Positions 1-6,122 of a stretch of 6,574 bases of DNA are shown here, one piece after another. How positions within the stretch are numbered: the first letter of the stretch is position 1; each line of letters starts with the position of its first letter. The DNA comes from Rhodoferax sp. Its GTDB lineage: Bacteria > Pseudomonadota > Gammaproteobacteria > Burkholderiales > Burkholderiaceae_C. The notes beneath the pieces are model-generated. The model saw nothing but the letters and a program-made list of their open reading frames with translations. It was not told the DNA's origin and did no database searches. The DNA is taken from the NCBI GenBank assembly GCA_026785765.1, contig JAJAZK010000516.1:1-6574 (forward strand), in the 5' to 3' direction. Made by a program: the position numbers and the translations under genes.

Positions 1-134
1 CTCGGGGGGCAGCGCAGTACACACAGTGACAAGCGTGGGGGCCATCATGAGGGCCGCCGGGCCGCCCCAAGGCCCGAGAGCCCCCTCGGGGGGCAGCGCA
101 GTACACACAGTGACAAGCGAGGGGGCCATCACGA
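1..134. repeat. Pair of 50-bp direct repeats with 84-bp period
   Basis: Positions 1-50 and 85-134 are the same 50-bp unit with only two differences (T36 versus A120, and T48 versus C132). The 34 bp between them is also GC-rich and forms hairpins. The second copy runs into the livM reading frame and contains its stop codon (complement of 129-131). The style, a CCCCCTCGGGGGG core followed by a GCAG...CAGTGACAAGCG tail and GGGGGCC, is what I associate with dispersed intergenic repeats of Comamonadaceae genomes; that link is from memory and unverified. The window starts exactly at a repeat copy, so more units may lie to the left. There is no transposase or coding content, so this is more likely a REP-like dispersed element than an insertion sequence. 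Confidence 0.85.
58..94. other. Two back-to-back GC hairpins after livM
   Basis: Positions 58-63 (CGGGCC) pair with 71-76 (GGCCCG) around a 7-nt loop. Positions 80-85 (GCCCCC) pair with 89-94 (GGGGGC) around the 3-nt loop TCG. Both stems are perfect 6-bp, all G/C. In the livM transcript they lie about 35-70 nt after the stop codon. No T-tract follows on either strand, so a classical intrinsic terminator is not supported. An mRNA-stabilising or attenuating role between livM and whatever follows is an inference. Confidence 0.5.
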
Positions 135-1205
135 CAGTCTGTCCGACTTCTGGAATGCCTTCTGGCGCTTGAACATGCCTTGGCGGTAGAACGGGAATAT
201 CTGCAGCCAGGTTCGCATCTTCAGCCAGCGCCCGTAGATGCCCATCGGCTCGAACAGCACAAAGGCGATCAGGATCACGCCAAACACCACGCCCTGCAAG
301 CCGGGCGCGGTCCCGATGGCTGCGGGCAGGTAGTCCTTGGCCAGCGAGATCAATTGCGGCATGCTGATCAGAAAAATGGCCCCCAGAAAAGCGCCGTGCA
401 CCGACCCCAGGCCACCGACCACGATCAGCAGCAACAGCTCGATCGATTGCAAAAGGCCGAACTGGTCCGGCGAGATGAACTGCATCTTGTGCGCGTACAA
501 GGCGCCCGCCATGCCGGTGATGGCCGCCGACAGGGCAAACGAGATGGTCTTGTAACGTGCGAGGTTAATGCCCATGCTCTGTGCGGACACCTCGGAGTCC
601 CGGATTGCCACAAAGGCGCGCCCGGTGGACGAGCGCAGGATGTTCACGATGGCCAGGGTGCAGAGAACGGTCAGGACCAGACACAGGTAGAAGAACTCTT
701 CGCCCGTATCCAGCGTCCAGCCGAAAATGTCGGGCGCGGTCAGATGCATGCCCTTGCGCCCGCCGGTCACGCTGTCCCAGCGCGCAAATATCTCCTCCAC
801 GATGAAGCCGCAGGACAGGGTTGCGATACCCAGATAGATGCCTTTGACGCGAAGCGCCGGTACGCCCACCACCATGCCGATTGCAGCGGCCAGCCCGGCG
901 GCGAGCCCCAGCGCGAACGGGAACGGCAGCCCCATGTTGGTGAATACGCCCTGTGCGTAGGCTCCAACTCCCAGAAAAGCGGCATGCCCGATCGAGAACT
1001 GACCGGTGAAGCCCGCCAGCAACATCAAGCCCAGGCCGGCAATCGAATAAATCAGCACAAAGGTCAACTGCGCCAGAAAATATTCGGTCAGGACCCACGG
1101 CGCCGCCAGCAGTGCCAGCATCAGCAGCGAGTACCAGAACACATGCCCGCCGTGTTTGGCCAGGCGGATGTCCTGCCCGTAATTGGTTTTGAAGATGAAG
1201 CGCAT
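129..1205 (-). CDS. livM: Branched-chain amino acid-type ABC transporter permease LivM
   Basis: This 358-aa inner-membrane permease is one of the two translocation subunits of a hydrophobic amino acid uptake (HAAT) ABC importer. An N-terminal cytoplasmic stretch is followed by hydrophobic segments at roughly 24-64, 96-118, 172-190, 220-238, 255-290 and 302-320. The LivM hallmark, a Gly-rich FTGQFSIGHAAFLGVGAYA block, is at residues 66-84. The cytoplasmic ATPase-docking loop is at about 200-235 (IRDSEVSAQSMGIN onward). The glycine-rich IVVGGLGSVHGAFLGA is at 261-276. The tail after residue 325 is basic and looks native, so the gene is intact despite ending inside a repeat. The ATG directly follows the livH stop codon (TGA-ATG, no gap), implying co-transcription and coupled translation. 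The ATPases (livG/livF) and the periplasmic binding protein are not visible; the former are expected further left. The substrate cannot be read from a permease: relatives carry branched-chain amino acids, amides, urea or aromatic acids. Confidence 0.93.
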   Translation of the reverse strand: MRFIFKTNYGQDIRLAKHGGHVFWYSLLMLALLAAPWVLTEYFLAQLTFVLIYSIAGLGLMLLAGFTGQFSIGHAAFLGVGAYAQGVFTNMGLPFPFALGLAAGLAAAIGMVVGVPALRVKGIYLGIATLSCGFIVEEIFARWDSVTGGRKGMHLTAPDIFGWTLDTGEEFFYLCLVLTVLCTLAIVNILRSSTGRAFVAIRDSEVSAQSMGINLARYKTISFALSAAITGMAGALYAHKMQFISPDQFGLLQSIELLLLIVVGGLGSVHGAFLGAIFLISMPQLISLAKDYLPAAIGTAPGLQGVVFGVILIAFVLFEPMGIYGRWLKMRTWLQIFPFYRQGMFKRQKAFQKSDRLS

Positions 1206-2081
1206 TCAGACTTTCTTGCGAAGCTTGTCGCCGAAAATGCCGTTCGGCTTGATCCACAGCATGATCAGCACCGCAATGTAAGGCGCGATGTCCTTGATGC
1301 CTTCCGGCGCGTAGAAGCCGGCAAACGACTCGACCAGCCCGATCACCAGGCCACCGACGATGGCGCCTGGCAGGCTGCCGAAGCCGCCGATCACCGCCGC
1401 CGGAAAAGCCTTCAGGCCGACAAAGCCCAGGTTGGCATGCACGAAGGTGATCGGTGCCAGCAGCAAGCCGGCAATTGCCGCCACCGCCGCCGCCAGACCC
1501 CAGACCAGGCCATTCAGGCGTTTCACGGGAATGCCCATGTAATAGGCCGCCAATTGGTTTTGCGAGGAGGCCTGCATGGCGATGCCGAGCTTGCTGTACT
1601 TGAACATTGTGAACAGTACCAGGCATAAAACTGCGGTGGTCCCTATGACGGCCATTTGTTCGACATTGAGCACGAGTTCGCCGAGTTTCCAGATCTGGTC
1701 CTTGTAGGGCACGGGCAACACATAAGTTTCGGTGCCGATGGTGGGGATCATGGTGATCAACCCGCGCAGCACATAACCGATGCCGATGGTGAGCATCACT
1801 ATGGAGAAGGCCGGCTGGCCCAGGATGGGACGGATCACCACGCGCTCGAGCAGCACACCGGCAGCGCCCATGGCGATGATGGCGCTGATGACCGACAACC
1901 AGAACGGAAAGCCCAGGAACGTCATCAGGCCGAGGCCGCAAAATGCGCCAACCATCATCAAGTCGCCCTGTACGAAGCTCACCGTTTCGGTGGCCTTGTA
2001 AATCAGCACAAAGCCCAGCGCAATAAGGCCGTAAATACAGCCTTGCGCAATGCCGCTGATCAACAGCTGGATGGTTTGCAC
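1206..2081 (-). CDS. livH: Branched-chain amino acid-type ABC transporter permease LivH
   Basis: This 291-aa inner-membrane permease partners LivM in the HAAT importer. The start chosen is GTG at 2081, giving the family-typical N-terminus MQTIQLLISGIAQGCIYGLI. The frame stays open to an ATG at 2174, but those 31 extra residues are basic and polar, unlike any LivH start, and a Shine-Dalgarno-like GAGGGA lies 4 nt before the GTG. The FVLIYKATETVSFVQGD block at 24-40 is the classic LivH signature. Hydrophobic segments are near 7-28, 41-80, 92-112, 143-160, 191-213, 225-255 and 266-280. The cytoplasmic coupling loop is around 164-195 (GIAMQASSQN through MGIPVKRLN), and a glycine-rich VIGGFGSLPGAIVGG is at 230-244. 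The length matches the family (about 290 aa). It is the first gene of the unit seen here and is transcribed away from the crotonase gene. Confidence 0.93.
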   Translation of the reverse strand: MQTIQLLISGIAQGCIYGLIALGFVLIYKATETVSFVQGDLMMVGAFCGLGLMTFLGFPFWLSVISAIIAMGAAGVLLERVVIRPILGQPAFSIVMLTIGIGYVLRGLITMIPTIGTETYVLPVPYKDQIWKLGELVLNVEQMAVIGTTAVLCLVLFTMFKYSKLGIAMQASSQNQLAAYYMGIPVKRLNGLVWGLAAAVAAIAGLLLAPITFVHANLGFVGLKAFPAAVIGGFGSLPGAIVGGLVIGLVESFAGFYAPEGIKDIAPYIAVLIMLWIKPNGIFGDKLRKKV

Positions 2082-2186
2082 TCTGTCCCTCGTCGTTCTT
2101 GAAAGGTTTATAGCTGTTTTGCCGCGTTTCACAGTGAGGGTTGTCCCCGATAGCTTCGCAAAAAAGCAGGCCATCTAATCAGGACC
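2082..2186. promoter_or_regulatory. Divergent intergenic region between livH and the crotonase gene
   Basis: This 105-bp region separates two outward-facing genes and must hold or lie near the promoters of both. It is richer in A/T than its flanks. On the minus strand a TATAAA hexamer (complement of 2107-2112) lies about 26 bp before the livH GTG, a plausible -10 box, but no good -35 box is found 16-18 bp upstream. On the plus strand TTGAAA (2099-2104) resembles a -35 box but has no matching -10. No clear operator palindrome was seen. Confidence 0.35.
2086..2091 (-). promoter_or_regulatory. Ribosome binding site supporting the livH GTG start
   Basis: The minus strand reads GAGGGA, then CAGA, then GTG at 2081. 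This purine-rich Shine-Dalgarno-like site 4 nt from the GTG, together with the conserved protein N-terminus, decides the start against the upstream in-frame ATG at 2174. Confidence 0.5.
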
Positions 2187-3035
2187 ATGGGAAAACCCGT
2201 AGTCGTAACCCAGCATGGCGATGTGACCGTTGTCACCCTGGACCGGCCCGATGTGCGCAATGCGGTGGACCGAGCGACGGCGCGCTGCCTGTACGAGGCT
2301 TTTCTGGCCTTTGATGCCGATGCACAATCGCGCGTGGCTGTGTTCCACGGCGCCCATGGCCACTTCTGCGCCGGTTGGGATTTGCATTCGGGAGCCCGTG
2401 CGCTGCAGGCGGCGAATGGCGGAGCGCCAGCCGTTTTCGCGGACCTGGATTTTGCAGTGCCGGAAACACAAGCCCTGGGGCCGATGGGGCCGTCGCGCCT
2501 TCTGTTGTCCAAACCCGTGATCGCAGCGGTCAGTGGTGCGGCGGTGGCTGGCGGTATGGAGCTGGCGCTGTGGTGCGATATGCGGGTGATGGAAGCCGAT
2601 GCCTACTTCGGTGTCTACTGCCGGCGTTTCGGGGTGCCGCTGATCGATGGCGGTACGGTGCGGCTGCCGCGGCTCGTGGGCATGGGACACGCCATGGACC
2701 TGATTCTGACCGGGCGCAAGGTGGAAGCTGCCGAGGCGCTGCAGATTGGCCTGTGTAACCGCGTGGTTCCTGCTGGGCAGGCATTGGACGGCGCGCTGCA
2801 GCTGGCCCGGCAACTGGCCGCATTCCCGCAGCCGACCATGCTGGCGGATCGTGCCAGCGTGTATGCGCAGTGGGACCTGCCGCTGGCCGACGCGCTGCAC
2901 CAGGAGTGGCAGCGGGGCCGCCACTGCATTGGCGATGGTTTGCAGGGCGCTGCCCGGTTTGCTGCTGGCGCCGGACGGCACGGTCAGTTCGACAATTCCG
3001 ATCCACCGAATGTCAAGTCACCAAAGGAGCAATGA
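2187..3035 (+). CDS. Crotonase-fold (enoyl-CoA hydratase/isomerase family) protein
   Basis: This 282-aa protein belongs to the crotonase superfamily, cytoplasmic enzymes acting on acyl-CoA thioesters. The N-terminal strand VTVVTLDRPDVRNAVD (13-28), the oxyanion-hole/CoA segment HFCAGWDL (59-66) and the second oxyanion segment VSGAAVAGGMELALWCD (115-131) are all present. Glu125 corresponds to catalytic Glu144 of rat enoyl-CoA hydratase. Ungapped alignment from AYFG (139-142) to GGTVRL (155-160) places Cys145 where rat Glu164 sits. The second catalytic acid is therefore missing, although Asp154 in PLIDGG is nearby. I recall the FGVYCRRFGVPLIDGGTVRLPRL block as typical of a crotonase subgroup often labelled simply enoyl-CoA hydratase (PRK08259-like), so classical hydratase activity is doubtful. 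A polar tail of about 13 residues (270-282) follows the usual family end and carries the next gene's ribosome binding site. The start has AGGA at 2181-2184, very close to the ATG. The stop is 4 bp before the SnoaL-like gene, suggesting one operon. Substrate unknown. Confidence 0.88.
   Translation: MGKPVVVTQHGDVTVVTLDRPDVRNAVDRATARCLYEAFLAFDADAQSRVAVFHGAHGHFCAGWDLHSGARALQAANGGAPAVFADLDFAVPETQALGPMGPSRLLLSKPVIAAVSGAAVAGGMELALWCDMRVMEADAYFGVYCRRFGVPLIDGGTVRLPRLVGMGHAMDLILTGRKVEAAEALQIGLCNRVVPAGQALDGALQLARQLAAFPQPTMLADRASVYAQWDLPLADALHQEWQRGRHCIGDGLQGAARFAAGAGRHGQFDNSDPPNVKSPKEQ
3025..3029 (+). promoter_or_regulatory. Shine-Dalgarno site of the SnoaL-like gene
   Basis: AGGAG lies 10 nt before the ATG at 3040 and inside the last codons of the crotonase gene. 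An earlier ATG at 3032 overlaps the crotonase stop as ATGA, but it is only 2 nt from this site and opens a frame of four codons (M-K-A-C-stop, 3032-3046). The site therefore supports 3040 as the real start. Confidence 0.65.
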
Positions 3036-3039
3036 AAGC

Positions 3040-3600
3040 ATGCTAAATCCCCCCACCCTGGAGTCGCGTCTGGCCGAGGTTGAGGACCGGCTGGCGATTC
3101 GTGAATTGGTGTCGCGCTATTGTTTCGGCATCGATGACCGGGACCTCGCAAGTGTCTCGGACCTGTTTACCGAGAGCGCGTTCTTTGGTTCTGCCGATGG
3201 CGCCATGGGCGCCCTTGGGCGCTCGGCCATCCTGCGCCAGTTTGAATCCCGTTACAGCGTCATGGGACCCTCCAACCATGTCAGCCACGACCACGTGGTC
3301 GGGTTCGACGCGCCCGACCGCGCCCACGGCAAGGTGTCACTGCACGCCGAGGTGTGGCGCAACGAACGCGCCATGATCACCGCACTGCGTTACTCCGACA
3401 AGTACGAAAAGGCGCAGGGCAAATGGCGTTTCGCCCAACGTTTGTTGTCTTTCATGTATTACCTGCCAGTGGAGGAGTACCGCACTGCCATGGGCGGGCT
3501 GCAGCGCAACCGCGCCTCGGCGCAAGTGCAGCTTGCGGACTGGCCGGAGCGCACCGCAACCTGGGTCGAATACCGGCCAGCGCATCTGCCCAAGACTTGA
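3040..3600 (+). CDS. SnoaL-like / NTF2-fold protein (nuclear transport factor 2 family)
   Basis: This 186-aa soluble protein has the look of SnoaL-like (SnoaL_4 type) cone-fold proteins, a family with cyclases, dehydratases, isomerases and non-catalytic ligand binders. The family opening is clear: a charged helix (7-20), then IRELVSRYCFGIDDRDLASVSDLF at 20-43. This is followed by an SNHVSHDHVV strand (78-87), a strand around VSLHAEVWRNERAMITALRYSDKYE (99-123) and the closing GKWRFAQRLLSFMYYLP (127-143). Tyr27, Asp32 and His80 sit at positions where dehydratases of this fold (for example BaiE) carry catalytic residues; I infer this from spacing only. The tail of about 40 residues is Trp/Arg-rich and not recognised. 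No signal peptide or membrane segment is seen. The gene starts 4 bp after the crotonase stop with its own AGGAG, so the two are probably co-translated and may act on the same pathway. The reaction is unknown. Confidence 0.8.
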   Translation: MLNPPTLESRLAEVEDRLAIRELVSRYCFGIDDRDLASVSDLFTESAFFGSADGAMGALGRSAILRQFESRYSVMGPSNHVSHDHVVGFDAPDRAHGKVSLHAEVWRNERAMITALRYSDKYEKAQGKWRFAQRLLSFMYYLPVEEYRTAMGGLQRNRASAQVQLADWPERTATWVEYRPAHLPKT

Positions 3601-3602
3601 CG

Positions 3603-3620
3603 CGGGCACGCCCGTCGTTT
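3603..3620 (+). terminator. Weak terminator-like hairpin after the SnoaL-like gene
   Basis: CGGG (3603-3606) pairs with CCCG (3611-3614) around the loop CACG, followed by TCGTTT. It lies right after the stop codon and between two convergent genes, where a terminator is expected. The stem is only 4 bp and the T-run is short, so support is weak. No better candidate was seen in 3601-3679. Confidence 0.25.
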
Positions 3621-3679
3621 GCAGAGCGCCCTTGGCTACCCCGGCGTCGGCGCCACTTATTTCCGCTCACGGCCCAGGC

Positions 3680-4105
3680 TCAGGCGACCGTGGCTTGCGG
3701 CAGCGCCCGGGGTTGGCCGTTGTCGTCGATGGCCACATACGTCAGTGAGGCCTCGGTCACCTTGATGTAGTGGCCCTGGTTGCGAAACCGCTCGGCATAG
3801 ACCTCGACCTGCACTGTCACGGACGTGCGTCCAATCCGGGTCAGGGCGGCAAAGAAGGACAGGATGTCGCCCACCCGAACCGGTTGCTTGAAGACAAACT
3901 GGTTGACCGCCACCGTGGCTTGCCGACCTTTGGTGTAACGCGCCGGGATCACGGCGCCGGCCAGGTCGACCTGGGCCATCACCCAGCCGCCAAAAATGTC
4001 GCCATTCGCATTGCAGTCCGCGGGCATGGGTATGACCTTGAGCACCAGCTCCTTGTCGATTGGCAACTGTACCCGGTGCGCACTCGCGCTTGATTCTGCG
4101 GACAT
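3680..4105 (-). CDS. yciA: YciA-type acyl-CoA thioesterase (hotdog fold)
   Basis: This 141-aa cytoplasmic enzyme hydrolyses acyl-CoA to free acid and CoA. The YciA/cytosolic thioesterase hallmark NANGDIFGGWVMAQVDLAGA is at residues 32-51. Asp47 in QVDLAGA corresponds to the catalytic Asp of the family (Asp44 in the Haemophilus influenzae enzyme). Further family features are the VAVNQFVFKQPVRVGDILSF strand pair (65-84) and the closing IKVTEASLTYVAID (114-127). The single hotdog domain is of normal length (about 130-140 aa); such proteins act as oligomers. The ATG at 4105 was chosen because the first 10-15 residues are then a short polar lead, as usual. The frame extends to 4231, but the extension would overlap the divergent ABC gene and has no family character. 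The gene is convergent to the SnoaL-like gene and divergent from the exporter, so it is probably monocistronic. No strong Shine-Dalgarno site is visible. The gene symbol is by family resemblance. Confidence 0.9.
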   Translation of the reverse strand: MSAESSASAHRVQLPIDKELVLKVIPMPADCNANGDIFGGWVMAQVDLAGAVIPARYTKGRQATVAVNQFVFKQPVRVGDILSFFAALTRIGRTSVTVQVEVYAERFRNQGHYIKVTEASLTYVAIDDNGQPRALPQATVA

Positions 4106-4145
4106 GGTCACAATCTGGAGTTGTTCACGCTTTCGATTGTCCCCC
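4106..4145. promoter_or_regulatory. Short divergent gap between thioesterase and ABC exporter genes
   Basis: Only 40 bp separate the two outward-facing start codons, so each promoter probably overlaps the other gene's 5' end or the start of one is misplaced. I see no convincing -35/-10 pair on either strand and no clear Shine-Dalgarno site before the ATG at 4146; the nearest GGAG is at 4117-4120, too far away. Confidence 0.3.
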
Positions 4146-6023
4146 ATGCGTCGCGCCGCCGAAATTCCTGCATCCCTACCCACACTCAATCCGGGCAACT
4201 CGACACCCGTGGAACGCTCCGACTGGGGCACGCTGCAACGCCTGTTCCCCTATCTCTGGCAATACAAGTGGCGCGTGATCGCAGCGCTGGGTTTTATGGT
4301 CGCGGCCAAGGTCGCCAACGTCGGTGTGCCGGTGTTGTTGAAGAACCTTGTGGACACGATGAGCCCGAATGGCGGGCGCGTCTTTAGCGGCGCAATAACG
4401 GGCACCGACCTGACCCAGGCACTGCTGGTGGTGCCGCTGGCGCTGCTGGTGGCCTACGGACTGTTGCGTCTGTCTACCTCGGTCTTCACCGAACTGCGGG
4501 AGCTGGTGTTTGCCAAAGCCACGGAAGGCGCGGCGCGCAGCATCTCGCTGGAAGTGTTTCGCCACCTGCACGCGCTGAGCCTGCGTTTTCACCTCGAGCG
4601 CCAGACCGGCGGCATGACGCGCGATATCGAACGCGGCACACGCGGCGTGCATTCCCTGATCTCCTATTCGCTGTACAGCATCATTCCCACGCTGATCGAG
4701 GTGACGCTGGTACTGACGCTGCTGGCAGTCAAATTCGACGTATGGTTTGCCTGGATCACCATCATCGCGCTGGTGTTCTACATCACCTTCACGGTGACTG
4801 TGACGGAGTGGCGTACCAAGTTCCGCAAGGAGATGAACGAGCTCGACTCGTCTGCCCACAGCCGTGCCATCGACTCGTTGCTGAACTACGAGACGGTCAA
4901 GTATTTCAACAACGAAGAGTTCGAAGCCAGACGGTATGACGAGAACCTGGAGCGGTACCGGCGTGCTGCGGTCAAAAGCCAGAGCACACTGAGCCTGCTC
5001 AACACCGGGCAGCAACTGATCATCGCGGTCAGTCTGGTGGCGATGTTGTACCGCGCCACCCTGGGTGTGGTGGAAGGCCGCCTGACCTTGGGCGACCTGG
5101 TGATGGTCAACGCCTTCATGATCCAGCTCTACATCCCGCTCGGATTCCTGGGTGTGTTGTACCGCGAGATCAAACAAAGCCTGACCGATCTGGACAAGAT
5201 GTTTCGCCTGATGGAGAAAGAGCGCGAGATCGCCGACCGGCCCGGCGCCCAGCCCCTGCTGGTCCAGGGGTCGCCCGCGGTCCGGTTCGAGGACGTCAGT
5301 TTCGCCTATGAGAGCGGTAAGGCCGGTGCGGCGCTGGCGCGGCCGATTCTGCAGAACGTCAGTTTCGAGATTCCGGCCGGCAAGACGGTGGCGGTGGTGG
5401 GCCCGTCGGGCGCCGGCAAGTCGACCCTGTCGCGTCTGCTGTTTCGCTTTTACGACGTGCAGCAGGGGCGCATCACGATTGCGGGGCAGGACATACGCGA
5501 CGTCACCCAGACCAGTTTGCGCCATGCCATCGGTATCGTACCGCAGGACACGGTGTTGTTCAACGACACGATCGAATACAACATTGCCTATGGCAGCCCG
5601 GGCGCCGACCGTGCGCAGGTGGAGGATGCGGCACGCGCGGCGCGTATCCACGACTTCATTGCCAGTACGCCCGCCGGTTACGGCGCCATGGTGGGGGAAC
5701 GCGGCCTCAAGCTCTCGGGCGGCGAGAAGCAGCGCGTGGCAATTGCCCGCACGCTGCTCAAGAACCCGCCGATCCTGATTTTTGACGAGGCCACCAGCGC
5801 CCTGGACTCGGCCAACGAACGCGCCATCCAGGCCGAGTTGCAAAATGTGGCGCAGAACAAGACCACGCTGGTGATTGCGCACCGACTGTCAACGGTGGTC
5901 GATGCGCACGAGATTCTGGTGCTGGATGCCGGGCGCATCGTCGAGCGTGGCACCCACGCACAACTGCTCGAAGCCAATGGACGTTACGCACAGATGTGGG
6001 CCCTGCAACAGTCAGCCGAGTAG
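4146..6023 (+). CDS. Atm1/ABCB7-type ABC exporter (fused permease and ATPase)
   Basis: This 625-aa half-transporter is expected to act as a homodimer in the inner membrane. The N-terminal six-helix type I exporter domain has segments near 44-66, 93-115, 174-197, 199-219, 288-308 and 318-340. The ATPase domain follows at about 378-620, with Walker A GPSGAGKST (419-427), Q-loop Gln467 in VPQDTVLFN, signature LSGGE (523-527), Walker B ILIFDE (543-548), D-loop SALD (551-554) and switch His579. All are intact, so it should hydrolyse ATP. The NYETVKYFNNEEFE block (247-260), LLNTGQQ (284-290) and the RDIERG motif (159-164) are typical of Atm1/HMT1 relatives. Arg159 and Arg163 match the arginine pair that contacts glutathione in Atm1 structures. 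Likely cargo is glutathione-linked: oxidised glutathione, metal-glutathione adducts or persulfides (inference). The start at 4146 gives a normal-length N-terminus; a frame open from 3996 would run antisense through the thioesterase gene. Confidence 0.92.
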   Translation: MRRAAEIPASLPTLNPGNSTPVERSDWGTLQRLFPYLWQYKWRVIAALGFMVAAKVANVGVPVLLKNLVDTMSPNGGRVFSGAITGTDLTQALLVVPLALLVAYGLLRLSTSVFTELRELVFAKATEGAARSISLEVFRHLHALSLRFHLERQTGGMTRDIERGTRGVHSLISYSLYSIIPTLIEVTLVLTLLAVKFDVWFAWITIIALVFYITFTVTVTEWRTKFRKEMNELDSSAHSRAIDSLLNYETVKYFNNEEFEARRYDENLERYRRAAVKSQSTLSLLNTGQQLIIAVSLVAMLYRATLGVVEGRLTLGDLVMVNAFMIQLYIPLGFLGVLYREIKQSLTDLDKMFRLMEKEREIADRPGAQPLLVQGSPAVRFEDVSFAYESGKAGAALARPILQNVSFEIPAGKTVAVVGPSGAGKSTLSRLLFRFYDVQQGRITIAGQDIRDVTQTSLRHAIGIVPQDTVLFNDTIEYNIAYGSPGADRAQVEDAARAARIHDFIASTPAGYGAMVGERGLKLSGGEKQRVAIARTLLKNPPILIFDEATSALDSANERAIQAELQNVAQNKTTLVIAHRLSTVVDAHEILVLDAGRIVERGTHAQLLEANGRYAQMWALQQSAE

Positions 6024-6032
6024 GGCTGTTTT
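6013..6032 (+). terminator. Possible terminator overlapping the exporter stop codon
   Basis: CAGCC (6013-6017) pairs with GGCTG (6024-6028) around the 6-nt loop GAGTAG, followed by TTTT (6029-6032). The exporter stop codon lies in the loop. It is short, but the order stem then T-run fits an intrinsic terminator, and it lies between convergent genes. The remaining 6033-6122 has no clear structure. Confidence 0.4.
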
Positions 6033-6122
6033 CCCCAAAACCAGGTTGCGCGCAATCGAGTTGAACGCCAGCAGCCCAGAGTCCAGATTCTGATGTGCCG
6101 ACTGCCGACCCGCGCTCGCCTG

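Noticed and set aside
1..134. CRISPR array or insertion sequence end
   Set aside because: There are only two 50-bp units with a 34-bp GC-rich, hairpin-forming spacer and no cas or transposase gene; a dispersed REP-like repeat fits better.
180..1628. Long plus-strand open frame (482 codons) across livM and livH
   Set aside because: Its His/Gln/Arg/Asp-rich translation is the typical mirror of a GC-rich gene read on the opposite strand; the minus strand encodes clear Liv permeases spanning the same bases.
565..1941. Minus-strand open frame (458 codons) in a second frame over livH and livM
   Set aside because: A shifted frame of the same strand as the real permeases, with Arg/His-rich low-complexity composition and no membrane segments.
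2082..2174. 31-residue N-terminal extension of LivH
   Set aside because: Polar, basic residues precede an otherwise canonical LivH start at the GTG, which has a Shine-Dalgarno-like GAGGGA.
2175..2981. Minus-strand open frame opposite the crotonase gene
   Set aside because: Shadow frame; the plus-strand product has full crotonase-family motifs.
3996..4145. 50-residue N-terminal extension of the ABC exporter
   Set aside because: It would run antisense through the thioesterase 5' end, its residues have no family character, and the ATG at 4146 gives normal family length.
4106..4231. 42-residue N-terminal extension of the thioesterase
   Set aside because: It overlaps the start of the divergent exporter and does not resemble thioesterase sequence.
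4176..5882. Long minus-strand open frame (568 codons) antisense to the ABC exporter
   Set aside because: The plus strand carries every ABC ATPase motif in order. The antisense product is Gln/His/Arg-rich with no recognisable domain.
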